Below, one piece after another: positions 40,101-52,100 of a stretch of 64,000 nt of DNA; the first letter of the stretch is position 1; each line of letters starts with the position of its first letter. This DNA is from Scilla litardierei (taxonomy: Eukaryota > Streptophyta > Magnoliopsida > Asparagales > Asparagaceae): assembly GCA_030789695.1 (NCBI GenBank), contig CM061134.1:63539370-63603369 (forward strand). The letters are read 5' to 3'. The notes beneath the pieces were generated by a model. It was not told the origin of the DNA. It ran no database searches and saw only the letters and a list, made by a program, of their open reading frames with translations. The position numbers and the translations under genes are program-made.

Positions 40101-43100
40101 CACAAAAACGCCAGCTCCCGTCCTTCTTCTTCACTAACAAAACTGGGCTCGAGAAGGGGCTGACGCTGGGCTGGATCACTCCTGCTAGCAACATCTCTCT
40201 GACCTGCCGCTCGATCTCATCCTTCTGCACGTGGGGATACCGGTAAGGCCGAACACTGACGGGGGGTGCGCCATCCCTCAGTACGATCGCATGCTCGTGG
40301 TCCCGGGGAGGAGGTAACCCCTGGGGCATCTCAAACACCTCTGCGAACTGCTCCAACACTGACTGCACCTCTGGTGGCTCCTCCTCGGACTCGGGCTCCG
40401 CCTCTGTGGTCATCCCCTGAAACTCCACCAAGTACCCCTGCCCTGCCCGTCGAATAGCCCGAGTCATGGCACTGAATGCTACCATGGCATAGCACAAGCT
40501 CGGGTCTCCCTGAAGCACCATCGTCCGCTCGCCATCCTTGAACTCCATCCTCAACCGTTTCCAGTTGGTCATCGTGGTCCTCAATGTCTTCAACCACTGG
40601 ACTCCCAAGATGAAGTCGACCTTCCCCAACTCGAACGGTAAAAAGTCCTGAACGATCTGTACCCCCTGAATGACTAGGCAGAGTCCTCGACATAGCCCCG
40701 TACTCTCCTCGCACCGTCCATCCCCCAACTGTACGGTGAACCTCCCACCGGACATCTGCAACCCCAGCAGCTCCACCACTCGCAGGGACACAAAATTGTG
40801 GGTGGCCCCACTATCAATCAAAATCGTCACTGTTGTCTCCCCGACCTGTCCCACCAACTTCATGGTGGAGTTCTGTGTGAACCCCATCACGGAGTTGAGG
40901 GACACATGCGCCTGCTCCAGCTCCGCCTTCCGCCATTGGATCTCTTGCTCTGATACCAATTTGATACGATTTGGATCGTATCAATGGAAAATCAGCGAAG
41001 AAAAGGAATAAAAATTGGGAAAGATGGGATTTTTATTGGATTTTTGAGAAGAAACAACACTAATAGCAAGATAACTTGAGCCCTTTCGAGAGGAACTCGC
41101 TCTCCTAACTTTGATGAACGGAACAAAGTCTAAAACCCTCACAAAAGACACGTACGATGTTTCTCACACAATAAGCATAACCCTCATGACGGCTAAACCT
41201 AGATATAAATAGAGAAAACCTAGGAATAAAATATCATAACAAAAGACTAATCTGCCCTTCGACGCATCCGATAGTAAGTGACCCATCCGCCATGGGACCC
41301 GCTTGGATCCGTGCCCGCCTCGGAAGGTGCGCCCGTATCAGTTATCTGGTTACATGAGATTAAATTGAATGCTCAAAAGGTTGGTCTACTGTTTAAAGTT
41401 TTACTGTAGGGCTTCTCTTGACAGTAGTTGCCTTGGCAAGTAATTTGGCATCTCCATATGGAGGCTTGATGCCATGTTGATAGCATGTTTTAGAAACTTA
41501 CTCCAATTATTTTGGTGGACTTTCTAAGCTTTTGAGCATGCCGGATAGGCAACCCCATTTTTATGGGAACCGCCTCAAGGGATGATAGTAATCTTGGATT
41601 AAATGTAGAAAAAGTTGCCAGGAATTTCAAAGAGTAAAACCTTCATTAAAGGGAGTATTCTGCTAATGTCCAAATATAATGGCTTCCTCCCCCAACTCTT
41701 TTTCTTCCGCGGAGGTGCAATCTTTTGGTATGTGTTTTATTTGGATGTCTTCTATCTGCGTGATTTGAAAAGCAATTTCCCAAATGAAAAATTGTGTCCA
41801 GCACACGGACAGATGGGGACATGAAAGTTTATATACAAAGACGAAGACTTGAGACTCAACCGAGTTCACTATGGTTGGGCTCAAGCCCAAATGGAACGGC
41901 ATGTTTTTGGACTTGGTTTTTTAATATTTATTTATTTATTTTTCTTTTTCTTTTCGTAGTGAGTATAGTCCCATATCAGATGGGATGGTACTAGGTTGTA
42001 AGCATGTAAAAAGCATCTAAACTGGTTTCTTTGAAATCAATGAAATCTTGATAATTTTAAATCCCCAAAAGCCTGAGAAAGGTCACACTCTTTGGTGAGA
42101 AGCTGATAGACCCGTAGGTCTATGGTCGCCCGTACATGGGCCGGGCCTAGTTATAGTCGCCGGCCTCCCATGGGTTATTTTGCGTGCGCGCCCCTTTGCC
42201 CTAGGAACCCTAGTTTCTCATATTTATAGGGGCTAGCCGTCATTAGTATTTTTCATGCTTGATATGTGAAATATTCTCTATTGAGCGTCCTAGGAGTAGT
42301 TCTTAGATTAAACGAGTGCGGACGTCCTCTAGGCGTCTTGGGAGGAGAATACACTTTTTTTGTATTCAATTATCGTGTTTTTGGCTACTTTTATCTATAA
42401 AAATTGTCTTTTTATCTTGGATCCTAACATTTTGGTATCAGAGCACGTGATGATCCATGGCGGCTACGACAAGATCTCACGACAAAATTGAAGCTTTGGA
42501 GGCCAAATTCACGAGCGAAATCGACGGGATCAAGAAATCATTGGCGGCCAACGACGAATCCATGGCAAAATTGACAACTTCCATCAACCAATTGACGGCA
42601 AATCAAGCGAAGCACGACGAACAATTCGCATAAATGATGGCAACCCTAAATCAATTGGCGGCAAACAACAAAGGGGAGGGGAATCCTAATCCGACACCAA
42701 AGGCGGCACCTTTGAAGAAAGAGAAGGAAAAATAGGAGATTTTTATCCAAAATCAATCCTTTTTGGTGGAGGAACTAGACGAAGACGAAGACGAGGAGCC
42801 ATGGAAGATCAATTATCGCGAGGAGGTGCGGCGCAACGCGGTGGAGTACCAAAGGGGGGCGGCGGCCCTAGCCGCCCCTTTCGGACAACGCATGACGTCG
42901 AGGAGGGGCGGTCGGCCCCCCAAAACCCTTTCGGGGGGCGGCCGCCACGCGACAGAGGCGGGGGAGGCCCCCCGCCCAGCGAGGGATCCGGCAGGGCTGG
43001 CCAGGCCCTGCCGACCCTCGCCCGGGTCCGGCGACCCTGCCGGACCTCCGGCAGGGCTCGTCGGCCCTGCCCGGAGGCCGACAGGGCCCGTCGGCCCTGC

Positions 43101-46100
43101 CCGGAGGCCGACAGGGCCCGTCGGCCCTGCCAGGTGGCCGACAGGGCCCGGCAACCCTGCCAGGGCTCCGGCAGGGCCCGCCGGCCCTGCCAGAAGGCCG
43201 GCAGGGCCGGCCCTGCTGGGTGATCGGCAGGGCCCGCCGACCCTGTCAGAGGGCTGGCCGGCCCCGCCTGCGGCATATCGGGGGCGGGAGCCCCCTGGCA
43301 GCCGCCAGGGGGGAGGGCGCGTACGGACAGCCTCCAGGTGGGTTTTCGGAGCCCCACAGACAGCGGACAGCAGTAGATGATGGTCGTGGACAGTTTTTGG
43401 GAGGGTTCTTGGACCCTTCGGGACGGCGCCCAGTAGCGGAGGACCCCTTGTACGGAGACGGAGGCGGGAGAGGCCATTATTATGACGGCGGGGGTGGCTA
43501 CGAGGCGGAGTTCGGCGATGACGCAGGTTGGGACGATTTCGAGGGCCGTCGAGAGGATTACCGCGGAGACTATGGGGGCCACTGAGGAGTGCCACCTAGG
43601 CGATACGAGACTCAGGACGAGCGGAGGCAGCACTACCGTCCACATCACCGAGAGGAGGGAAGGCCCGAGCAGGGGCACTTTGGAGGAGATTGCAGAGTCA
43701 GGAAGCTGAAGTTGCCGGTATTTTCTGGGGAGGATCCACACGCCTGGTTGTTTACAGCAGAGCGATACTTCGCGGCACATCACATGACCGAGGCCCAGAA
43801 ACTAGAGGCAGCAGCCATATGCATTGAGGGGCGTGCTTTGGGGTGGTTCCAGTGGAAGGAGAGGAGGCAGCAGATCCGGAGCTGGGAGGAGCTGAAGGAC
43901 AGTTCTGGAGAAGTTTCGAGACCCCCGCTTGGGGAACCTACACGAGCAGCTATTTGCCCTCAGGCAGGAGGGGCCGGTGCGGGAGTACATTGAAAAATTT
44001 GAGACGCTGGCGGGGCGAGTTCATGGGGTGACGGACAAGTCACTGGAGGGCACCTTTTTGAAAGGGCTGCGATCTAGCCTTCGAGCTGCGGTGAGGCCAT
44101 ACAAGCCTCGAGGGCTTTCGGAGGTCATCGAGATGGCACAGATGATGGAGGACTCCCGAGCTGAGGATAGGCTAGGCGGGAGCGGCTATAGTGGGCAGAT
44201 ACAGCGAGGCACCACGACTGAAGCAGTCGGAGCATGGGTCATTACTGAGACAGTTCAGGCAGGGCTTGAGAAGACGGGTGAGCAGAACCCACTACCGGCC
44301 GGGGGTCCATTACGACGGATGACCGATGCAGAGATGAGGGAGAAGCGGCAAAAGGGGCTCTGTTTCAGATGCGACGAGCGCTTCTCTCCCGGACACCGTT
44401 GTATGGATCGGAAGCTGCAGGTATTGATAGCGGAAGCAGACGAGGATGATGACCTGCAGGACTAAGGCATCGGAGGGGAGGACGACTCCCACTCGGAGTA
44501 GCACCACCGGTACTTACACCACCTTGAGGACAAGGTGGTTCTTTGGGGGGGAGTATTGATAGACCCGCAGGTCTATGGCCGCCCGTACATGGGCCAGGCC
44601 TAGTTATAGCCGCCGGCCTCCCATGGGTTATTTTGCACGCGCGCTCCTTTGCCCTAGGAACCCTAGTTTCTCCTATTTATAGGGGCTAGCCGTCATTAGT
44701 ATTTTTCATGCTTGATATGTGAGATATTCTCCATTGAGCGTCCTAGGAGTAGTTCTTATATTAAACGAGTGCATACGTCCTCTAGGCGTCTTGGGAGGAG
44801 AATACACTTTTTTTGTATTCAAGTATCGTGTTTTTGGCTACTTTTATCTATAAAAATTGTCTTTTTATCTTGGATCCTAACAGAAGCATCAGAATCCTTA
44901 ATGAGAAGCCTCGGAATCCTAAATCTATCTGTTATTCCTTAAAATCTTTTATAAATTTCTCAAATCTTTTTGGTTTTACATCAAATTTGATATCAGAGCC
45001 GAAACATTGCATCTCCCACTTCCATTTTTCATATACAAAACACATACACAAATCTCAAAACACTAACCATAACCCTAGACGCCGCCGCCGCCTCAAGCGA
45101 CCCCTGCGACCGATGTTGTTACATCCACGATCATCGCATGCCTTTGCCGACGCCGTCTGTACCCAACAGCACCAAATCCGTCAATCTAAACCCGCAGAAC
45201 CACCGTATTCAAGCTCGTCGAAGCCTGTAGAAACCACCACCGGCGACAACTGGGGAAGCCGACTCCACCAAACAATTTCCACCTCCAGGTGAACCTCCAG
45301 CCAAAGTTTGGTGGCGAATCATCGGTGATTTTACCGAAAAACGTCGGCACCGATCGTGTTGATATGCTAGTGTCGGCTTCGTCGACCCAACCCTGACTTT
45401 AAGCCGAGACAGCACATCATGCCGAGCCGAGCACCGTTCATCAGCTCCATCCAAGCCCAGTAATGTTCATTGGTTCCATCCGAGCTGAGCTGACCCAAGC
45501 CGGCTAGAGCCGATTGAGCCAGCGAGCCGACCCAAAGCTAGCTTCAGCTGAGTTGTGTTGACTCGGTCAACGGCTCAGCCCGAGCCACGGCTCGCACAAT
45601 GAGCCATGACAATTTTATAGGGGTTTTGACCGAATTTTTCCTGATTTTTTCGGGTCATCCTACCCTTTTTAAGGTTCCGAAGCCGTTTCTTGTCCAATTT
45701 CAGTGTCATTTATATCGGTGGCTAGCCAACTCAACCGCGCACATGACGCTACCCTTCGTAGACATGCTCATCTTCTGTGTGAGAAGATCTGTTGTGAGTT
45801 TTGACTTAGCCTTTTGCATTTTAAATTGTTGCTGGTTTCCTTTCTCCACCAAACAACAGTGGCTAAAATTTCAAAACAAATATTCTTTTTTTAAATTTAT
45901 AGGGCCCTTAAAAATTCATTATTAAAAAAGAGCTACTGCAATTACAACAGTAAGAGAACTCATTTTATTAAGAATTTAAATTGTCACATTATATACTTAC
46001 CATACATCATTTACAATACATGTCACCTAATTTTAAATTTAAACTGTCGTATGCAATACAACTAGCTCGAATCTAAATTGTTATTTGACTTCTACTAGCT

Positions 46101-49100
46101 GATCTAATCATTTTTGTCCTCATTATATAGGCAATTGCATTAGTTGTCAGCATCCCATTCAAAAAAGAGGAAATAATATTTTAAAAAAGAAACATTGTCA
46201 TATAGCATTATCATATTAGTATAGTGTCAAATACGTTGATCCCTGTGGATTTTGACACATCACAGTGGATGAGAAATCCTTAACCGGTTAGCTACTTTAA
46301 AAGTCGTTATTCATGAGGGTATGTCTGAGTCTCGTGAACTTATAGACCGTGTGGTGACACCGGGAAAACACTTTCAAATAGAACGAACGTGAGTGTTCAC
46401 AAATGAATCAGGCTCTTTTTCCTCATAGACAGTCTAGAGAGACCCCCATCAAGGGAGATATAACCTAGACGAGCGTATTATCAGGAATATCAAGGTAGAA
46501 GCGCTCACTTTTGATGACCGCATAGATCCTAAGATTTTTATCGATTGGATAGCCGACATGGACTATTACTTTGGGCAGTATTTCATGTCAGATGATGGAA
46601 GGTGAGATTTGTCAAAATGAAGCTAATTACACTAGGTAAATTATTTTTTTCAAAATGTTGAGCGTATGTCGACCAATACAAAGCAACAACCTATTCATGT
46701 GGGATGAGACGAAGGAGATGCTGAAGGAGAACTACTTGCATATATCTTACCATCAGCGACTCCTTGATCAATGGCAAAGTTTGACCCTTCAACAAATTTG
46801 ACGAGTATATGATGCGATGAGGTGTTTTGGAAGATGTGTGAACTTATCTAGGTTTAAAGCTGGTCTTTTATCCTTCACAGGTCCACACAATAGAGCATGC
46901 TTATCATATCATGCAGGATCTTGCAGTTTTCATCGACCTTTTGTTGCAAAATGTTTCGACTCACAAGAACGATCTAGTTTTCCAGCATAAACGGGTAGCA
47001 AGCAACCACATGACCAGTTTCAGTCTAAGTCGGTCCCAAGCCCCCACCATATGAGTGATAAAGAAAAGGAGTCTTTAAAAGTTGGATGCAAACAGTGTTA
47101 CAAGTAATCATTTTATAGGTCCTAATACACAACCCTCAATGATGAGAAAGTTTATTCGACAAGACTATGATGATTCAAAGCATATCCACAGATACTTTAA
47201 GAACCACTCAATCCAAAAAAGCGTATCGTATAGCGGTAATTGACACATGGTTATAAGCGATGTGCTACAATGGACATATTCCTAGGCTGGAGACATGATG
47301 ACTAGGTCACGCAAACCTTAAGACGTGACAGATTGCGTTATCTTCTTAAATTGTGTTGTTTCCTTGGAAGTTTGTGCTGATCCCAGAAGGTCTAAGTGAT
47401 TGCATATTGGCCTAAACATCATAATATACACAAAGTTCGAAGCTTTCATGGTCTTGCCACATTCTAACGTTGATTTTTAAAGGGATTTAGCAATATTATG
47501 TCTCCCATCACTGATTGTATGAAAAAGAAAAAAAATTCTATGGACTAAACATGTTGGAGAGATGTTTATGGATATTAAGAGATGTATGACTGAAGCATAT
47601 GTTATGCATTTCTCAGATTTCATGAAAGTATTTGAGGTTGCGTACGGTGTTTCAGACATAGTGATATGTGGAGTACTAAGCCAAGAAGGACAGCATCTGG
47701 CATATTTTTGTGAGAAACTAAGTGATGACAAACTCAAATAATCTGCATACGTGTAATGCCCCATGTCCGGGTGCCGTCACATTTGTACAATTATGTGCAG
47801 GTCTTGCAAGTCACAGTGACAACAATATAGAGCAGAGCAGGAATTAACTGAATTAAAATACTCACTTCAATTCTTTACCGTTATATCATGTTTACATAGT
47901 TCAGTATAAGAAAATAAAAGTACAATCTCACGCTAAAGATGAAACGTAGATACATGGAAATGGAACTACCAAGGACACTCACTCTCAACCGGCCCTCAAA
48001 ACTCAGCATCCTGGACCTGAAACTTCGACTCCTCGAACAAAGTTGCCTCCGTGTATTCATGTACATCTCCTAGCAGAAACAACAAGAATTGTACCATTGC
48101 TCAGTAGAGTAGATTATATTTAACCAAGCAACTGTAATAGTACGAAACAAAAGAGATAAGCATGCATGTATAGTAGCTACAGTACAAGATTGTAACAGTG
48201 TAACATATTATGAACAGTTAAATGGCACTAAAGATCGAAAAAAATGCTATTGCACTGCAGAAAAATAACACAGGTCATGGAGGTGCTACAAATATGCCAA
48301 ATACAAAAGTAAAGTTATTCATTTAACCAACCCTAGGCCTGACTTATAATGAAGAGCATGATGTGCAACCCGAAGACCACCTTGGACTGAAAGGCGCCAT
48401 CCCAGGCCGAGTCTAAAGGGCAACTGTGGTAGGGACTCAAGATCCATAAACGAAAATCCTCCCAGATACTGGCCAAAAGTATGGCTCTAATTGCTCCAGC
48501 ACTCCCTCAATTATAAGTTTCCCAAACCCCAGTGAGTCATGTGTAAAGTTATTAAGTTATCAGTGTGACTGTTATGTGCCATGTTTAGGTAATGTAAGTT
48601 TCCTTCTTGTCTGGTTGTTTTCTAGGTTGCATGCCAATAGTACATGGTCAAGTATTGTTGTAACTCTCATGAATTGCTTAAGTTTAATATTATTTAAACT
48701 GCGTAATTAGGGGTTTACGGGCAATAAATCAAACTTATGTACATGTAGTAGTAACAAGACATGTCACGAGTCAATTTCTAGTATCAGTCCACAAGCTATT
48801 CATTATCAGCATCATCAAATGTAACATCCCCTTGACTACGCAGTTTAAACGTAACATTAAACTGTCTAGTCCTAGCATGCTGGGAATAATTTCACAACAA
48901 GTACTGGACGTGATATTAATACTGACCTTGAAGTAAACTCAACCTTGGTTTAAAAAAGAGTCAATTTCCTCACCATTACATCTCAGTTCAGCGGTCCATC
49001 AAATAATACAAAAAAGAATATTTTCTTTTAACATTTCAGATTTAAGCTGAAAATTTAATAACATAAACTACTCTACAAAGGTACCAAACCAAACACGGAA

Positions 49101-52100
49101 CACAGTAAGATTTTTTTTTGAAAAGAAAATTGGAAGTTGTAATCCTAATGTTTCTGAAAATTTTGGCCAGGGGAATCAGATTTTGGGAGTTTCTTCATGT
49201 TGTGGGGGGACCCGAGCCTACGACAGAATCCCCACGGACTGCGGTCCGAACAACAAGGAACCAGGAGCCAAAGACCAAATACAGCGGGGTAAGGGAAGCG
49301 CCAAAGCTCGAACCAGCCAAACAGGGAATAGGAACCAAAACAGTAAGTGCCCGTAGGCTGAAACATCTCCAAACAAAGAACCCAGACATCACAGCAAGCG
49401 AAGGAACAAGCCGACCCCCAGAACATCCCAGACAACAAGCCGTACCCCTGAACAACCCAATCAGCAAACCGAAACTCCCAGAACAACCCAACAGCAAACC
49501 GAAAACCCCCCAAAACAACTCATATAGTAAGTCGACACCCCCCCAGAAATAACCAACAATGAACTGAGACTCCACAACACAGTAAGGGGATAGTCGAAAC
49601 CCCAAATCGGTTCAAATCCGCAAGCCAAGACCTCATGGCCAGTCAAGGTAAGGAACCGAAACCCAAGGACATCCCCAACATAATAACCCAAGACCCCACA
49701 GCCAGCCAGCAAAGGTGCCAACCTCACAACAATAATCAAAGGGAATCAAGCCCTATATTATTTTCCAAATCATCATTTCCCACAAAAAAATCCACCTTTC
49801 ATACAAATACACAATCAATTTCTTCCTGCGTTTTACGCAAATAAATAAAAAATTAAACTGGAGCTTAGGGAAGATAAGAAACTACTGTTCATCGACGATG
49901 CCAAAAAAATCAAAGAAAACTTAAAGACCTTAATAAGATTCGATTATTCTCCACGAGAAAACGATGCCAAAATTCGAAGAGAATCGAACGTAAAGAGCAA
50001 TAAAATTCTCAGAAGAAAGTTACAATTTTTCGCACAAAACTTGAAGAAGAGGAAGAGATGTTATAGAAATCGGAGGAGGTCGTTGGAAGAAGACGTGTAG
50101 ACGAGTGTGGCATCTCTCTCTCGTAACCGGAGAGGCGGTTGTTCCGCTTCATTTGCGTAAGAGAGGGGACGGCAGTTTTCGAAATACGGTTTAATTTCAC
50201 TAGGATAGGGGTTCGGTCTGTCAAAGGAGCAAAAAAGGGAACCGCACGGCCAACTATGGGAGAGATTAGGAGAGTGGTTGAATGGGAAATGTGAGTTTGT
50301 TTGTGCTCGATTTGGGCTTTTTAAAAGAAAGAATGGAAAGGTGTGTGTGTGTGGGTTGGCCGGCATGTTTGGGCCAATTAAAGAAAAAAGTGAAAAGAGA
50401 GGTAAGAGAGAGAAGAAAAGGAAAAATATATTGAAAAATATCAGAAAACCCTGAAAATTTTATAAAAGATATGGCCCATTACATGGTCTTTCATGGTCTT
50501 GCCACTTTCTAACATAGATTTTTTTAAAGGGATTTAGCAATATTATGTTTCACGACTAGCACTGGACGCTCGTCGTGGCTCTTTTTAGAGCCTCAAATGC
50601 TCGGGTGGCCTCTTCGTCCCAATGGAAATTGTCCTTCAGCTGCTCAATCAATGGACATGCAATGGTACTGTACCCCTTGACGAACTTTTTGTAGTAGCCC
50701 GTCCGCTCCAAGAATCCCCGCATCGTCTGTTGTGTGGTAGGGAGTGGCCGATCAACCATGGCTGCTATCTTTGACCCGTCGACCAACACTCCCTCCCCAG
50801 AAACAATATGGCCCAGATACTCCACACTCCACTGGTCGAACATGCACTTCTTTCGGTTGGCATATAGTTGATGCTCCTGCAGCTCATGCACTCACGCAGT
50901 ATGGTCGTCAAATGCTCCACATGTGTTTCTATAGACCGGTTATAGACCAAAATATCGTCAGAACACCAACACGAACCTCCTCATATAGGGGCAAAACACC
51001 ATAAAAATCAGCGCCTGAAACGTAGCAGGGGCATTAGTCAAGCCGAATAGCATGACCAAGAACTCATAGTGACCCTTGTGTGTCCTGAAAGCGGTCTTCA
51101 TCACATCCGCTCTCTCATCTGGATCTGGTGATACCCGGATTTCAAGTCAATCTTGGAGAAAATCATTGCCCCATGTAACTCAGCTAGCAACTTGTCGATC
51201 ACCAGGATATGGAATTCGTCTTGCACAGTCTCCTTGTTCAATGTCATGTAGTCAACACAAAATCTATAGCTCGTATTCTTCTTCACTAACAGCACTAGGC
51301 TAGAGAAAGGGCTCACACTCAGCGGTATCACTCCCGTCTGAATCATCTCCACCACCATCCTCTCAATCTCCCCTTCTGCACCTGTGGATAGCGGTATGGC
51401 TATACACTGATCAGAGAGAGACACCCTCTCGGAGCACAATGGCATGCTTGTGCTCTCGCGGGTGAGGAAGCCCGCGGGGAGTCTGAAACCCTCCCTCAAA
51501 TTGAATAAAAACCTGTCGTAGCTCCCATGGAATGTCCCGCTCCAGCTCCTCGACAACCATCTCATGTAACTCCACCAAGAAACATCACCCTTCGAGCTGG
51601 AATGCCATCGTCATGGTTTTCAAGGAAACCCTGGATTGGCACAAATTGGATTCCCCTGGAGCGCACTACTCTCGTGCTGAAACTCCATCCTGAGCAACCT
51701 CCAGTTGGTCTTGGTCTCCCCAAGAGCTGCAGATATCCCATACCCAAAATCACATATGTGTTGTCCAGGTCAAGCGGCAGAAAATCCTCCATGACATGTA
51801 TCTCATGGAGGATCAAAATCATGCCCCGGTATATTTCCAATCTCCGCTCTACATGTCCTGCCCCCATCATCACCCCAAAGCTTTCTGTGTCAACTAACTG
51901 CAACCCCTGCTGCTCCACCACGCGATTGGATATAAAATTGTTGGTGGCCCAACTATCAATCAACACCACAACCTCCTTATATCCTCCCAATCAACTTCAT
52001 AGTGTGGTTCAGAGTGAAACCAACTACGGAGTTGAGTGACACCTCCGCTACGTCCAAATGGGAGTGCACATGTTCCCCTCCTTACTCGCTCGGCTCCGAC

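Larger units (their letters stand above)
37466..41340 (-). mobile_element. E4: young Ty3 chromovirus derivative with pol only (no gag, no chromodomain)
   Basis: 3,875 bp between LTRs at 37466-37723 (3' end, shortened) and 40962-41340 (5' end), flanked by the exact target duplication gttat (37461-37465 and 41341-41345). The primer-binding site (40947-40958; minus TGGTATCAGAGC) is intact. Pol-coding sequence begins at once after it, so gag has been lost. At the other end pol stops at LTDDM exactly at the LTR, so the chromodomain, polypurine tract and LTR edge are missing. Over ~240 aligned bases the two LTRs differ by two substitutions and one 1-base indel, so the insertion is recent. Pol is disrupted only by one frameshift and one TAG in the RNase H-integrase linker. 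Confidence 0.92.
42104..44882 (+). mobile_element. E5: gag-only LTR retrotransposon (TR-GAG-like) of the same chromovirus group
   Basis: 2,779 bp with two 326-bp LTRs (42104-42429 and 44557-44882) and the exact target duplication gaagc (42099-42103 and 44883-44887). The iMet primer-binding site TGGTATCAGAGC (42433-42444) and a purine tract (tttgggggggagtat, ~44542-44556) are intact. The interior holds a gag frame with zinc knuckle, a short acidic tail, and then HHLEDKVVL, the last residues of a chromodomain polyprotein. Protease, RT, RNase H and integrase are absent. It would need enzymes supplied in trans. LTRs differ at about 14 sites, mostly transitions, so it is older than E4. Confidence 0.9.

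Noticed and set aside
42809..43783. 324-codon minus-strand open frame, and 260-codon frame overlapping it
   Set aside because: Lies antisense to E5 gag over the GC-rich 30-bp repeat, whose length is a multiple of three and keeps every frame open. No domain is seen.
49118..49605. Plus-strand Pro/Lys/Thr-rich frame of 144 codons and minus-strand Gly/Leu-rich frames
   Set aside because: Low-complexity caaccc-type repeats inside the LTR-like block 47752-50483. No domain.
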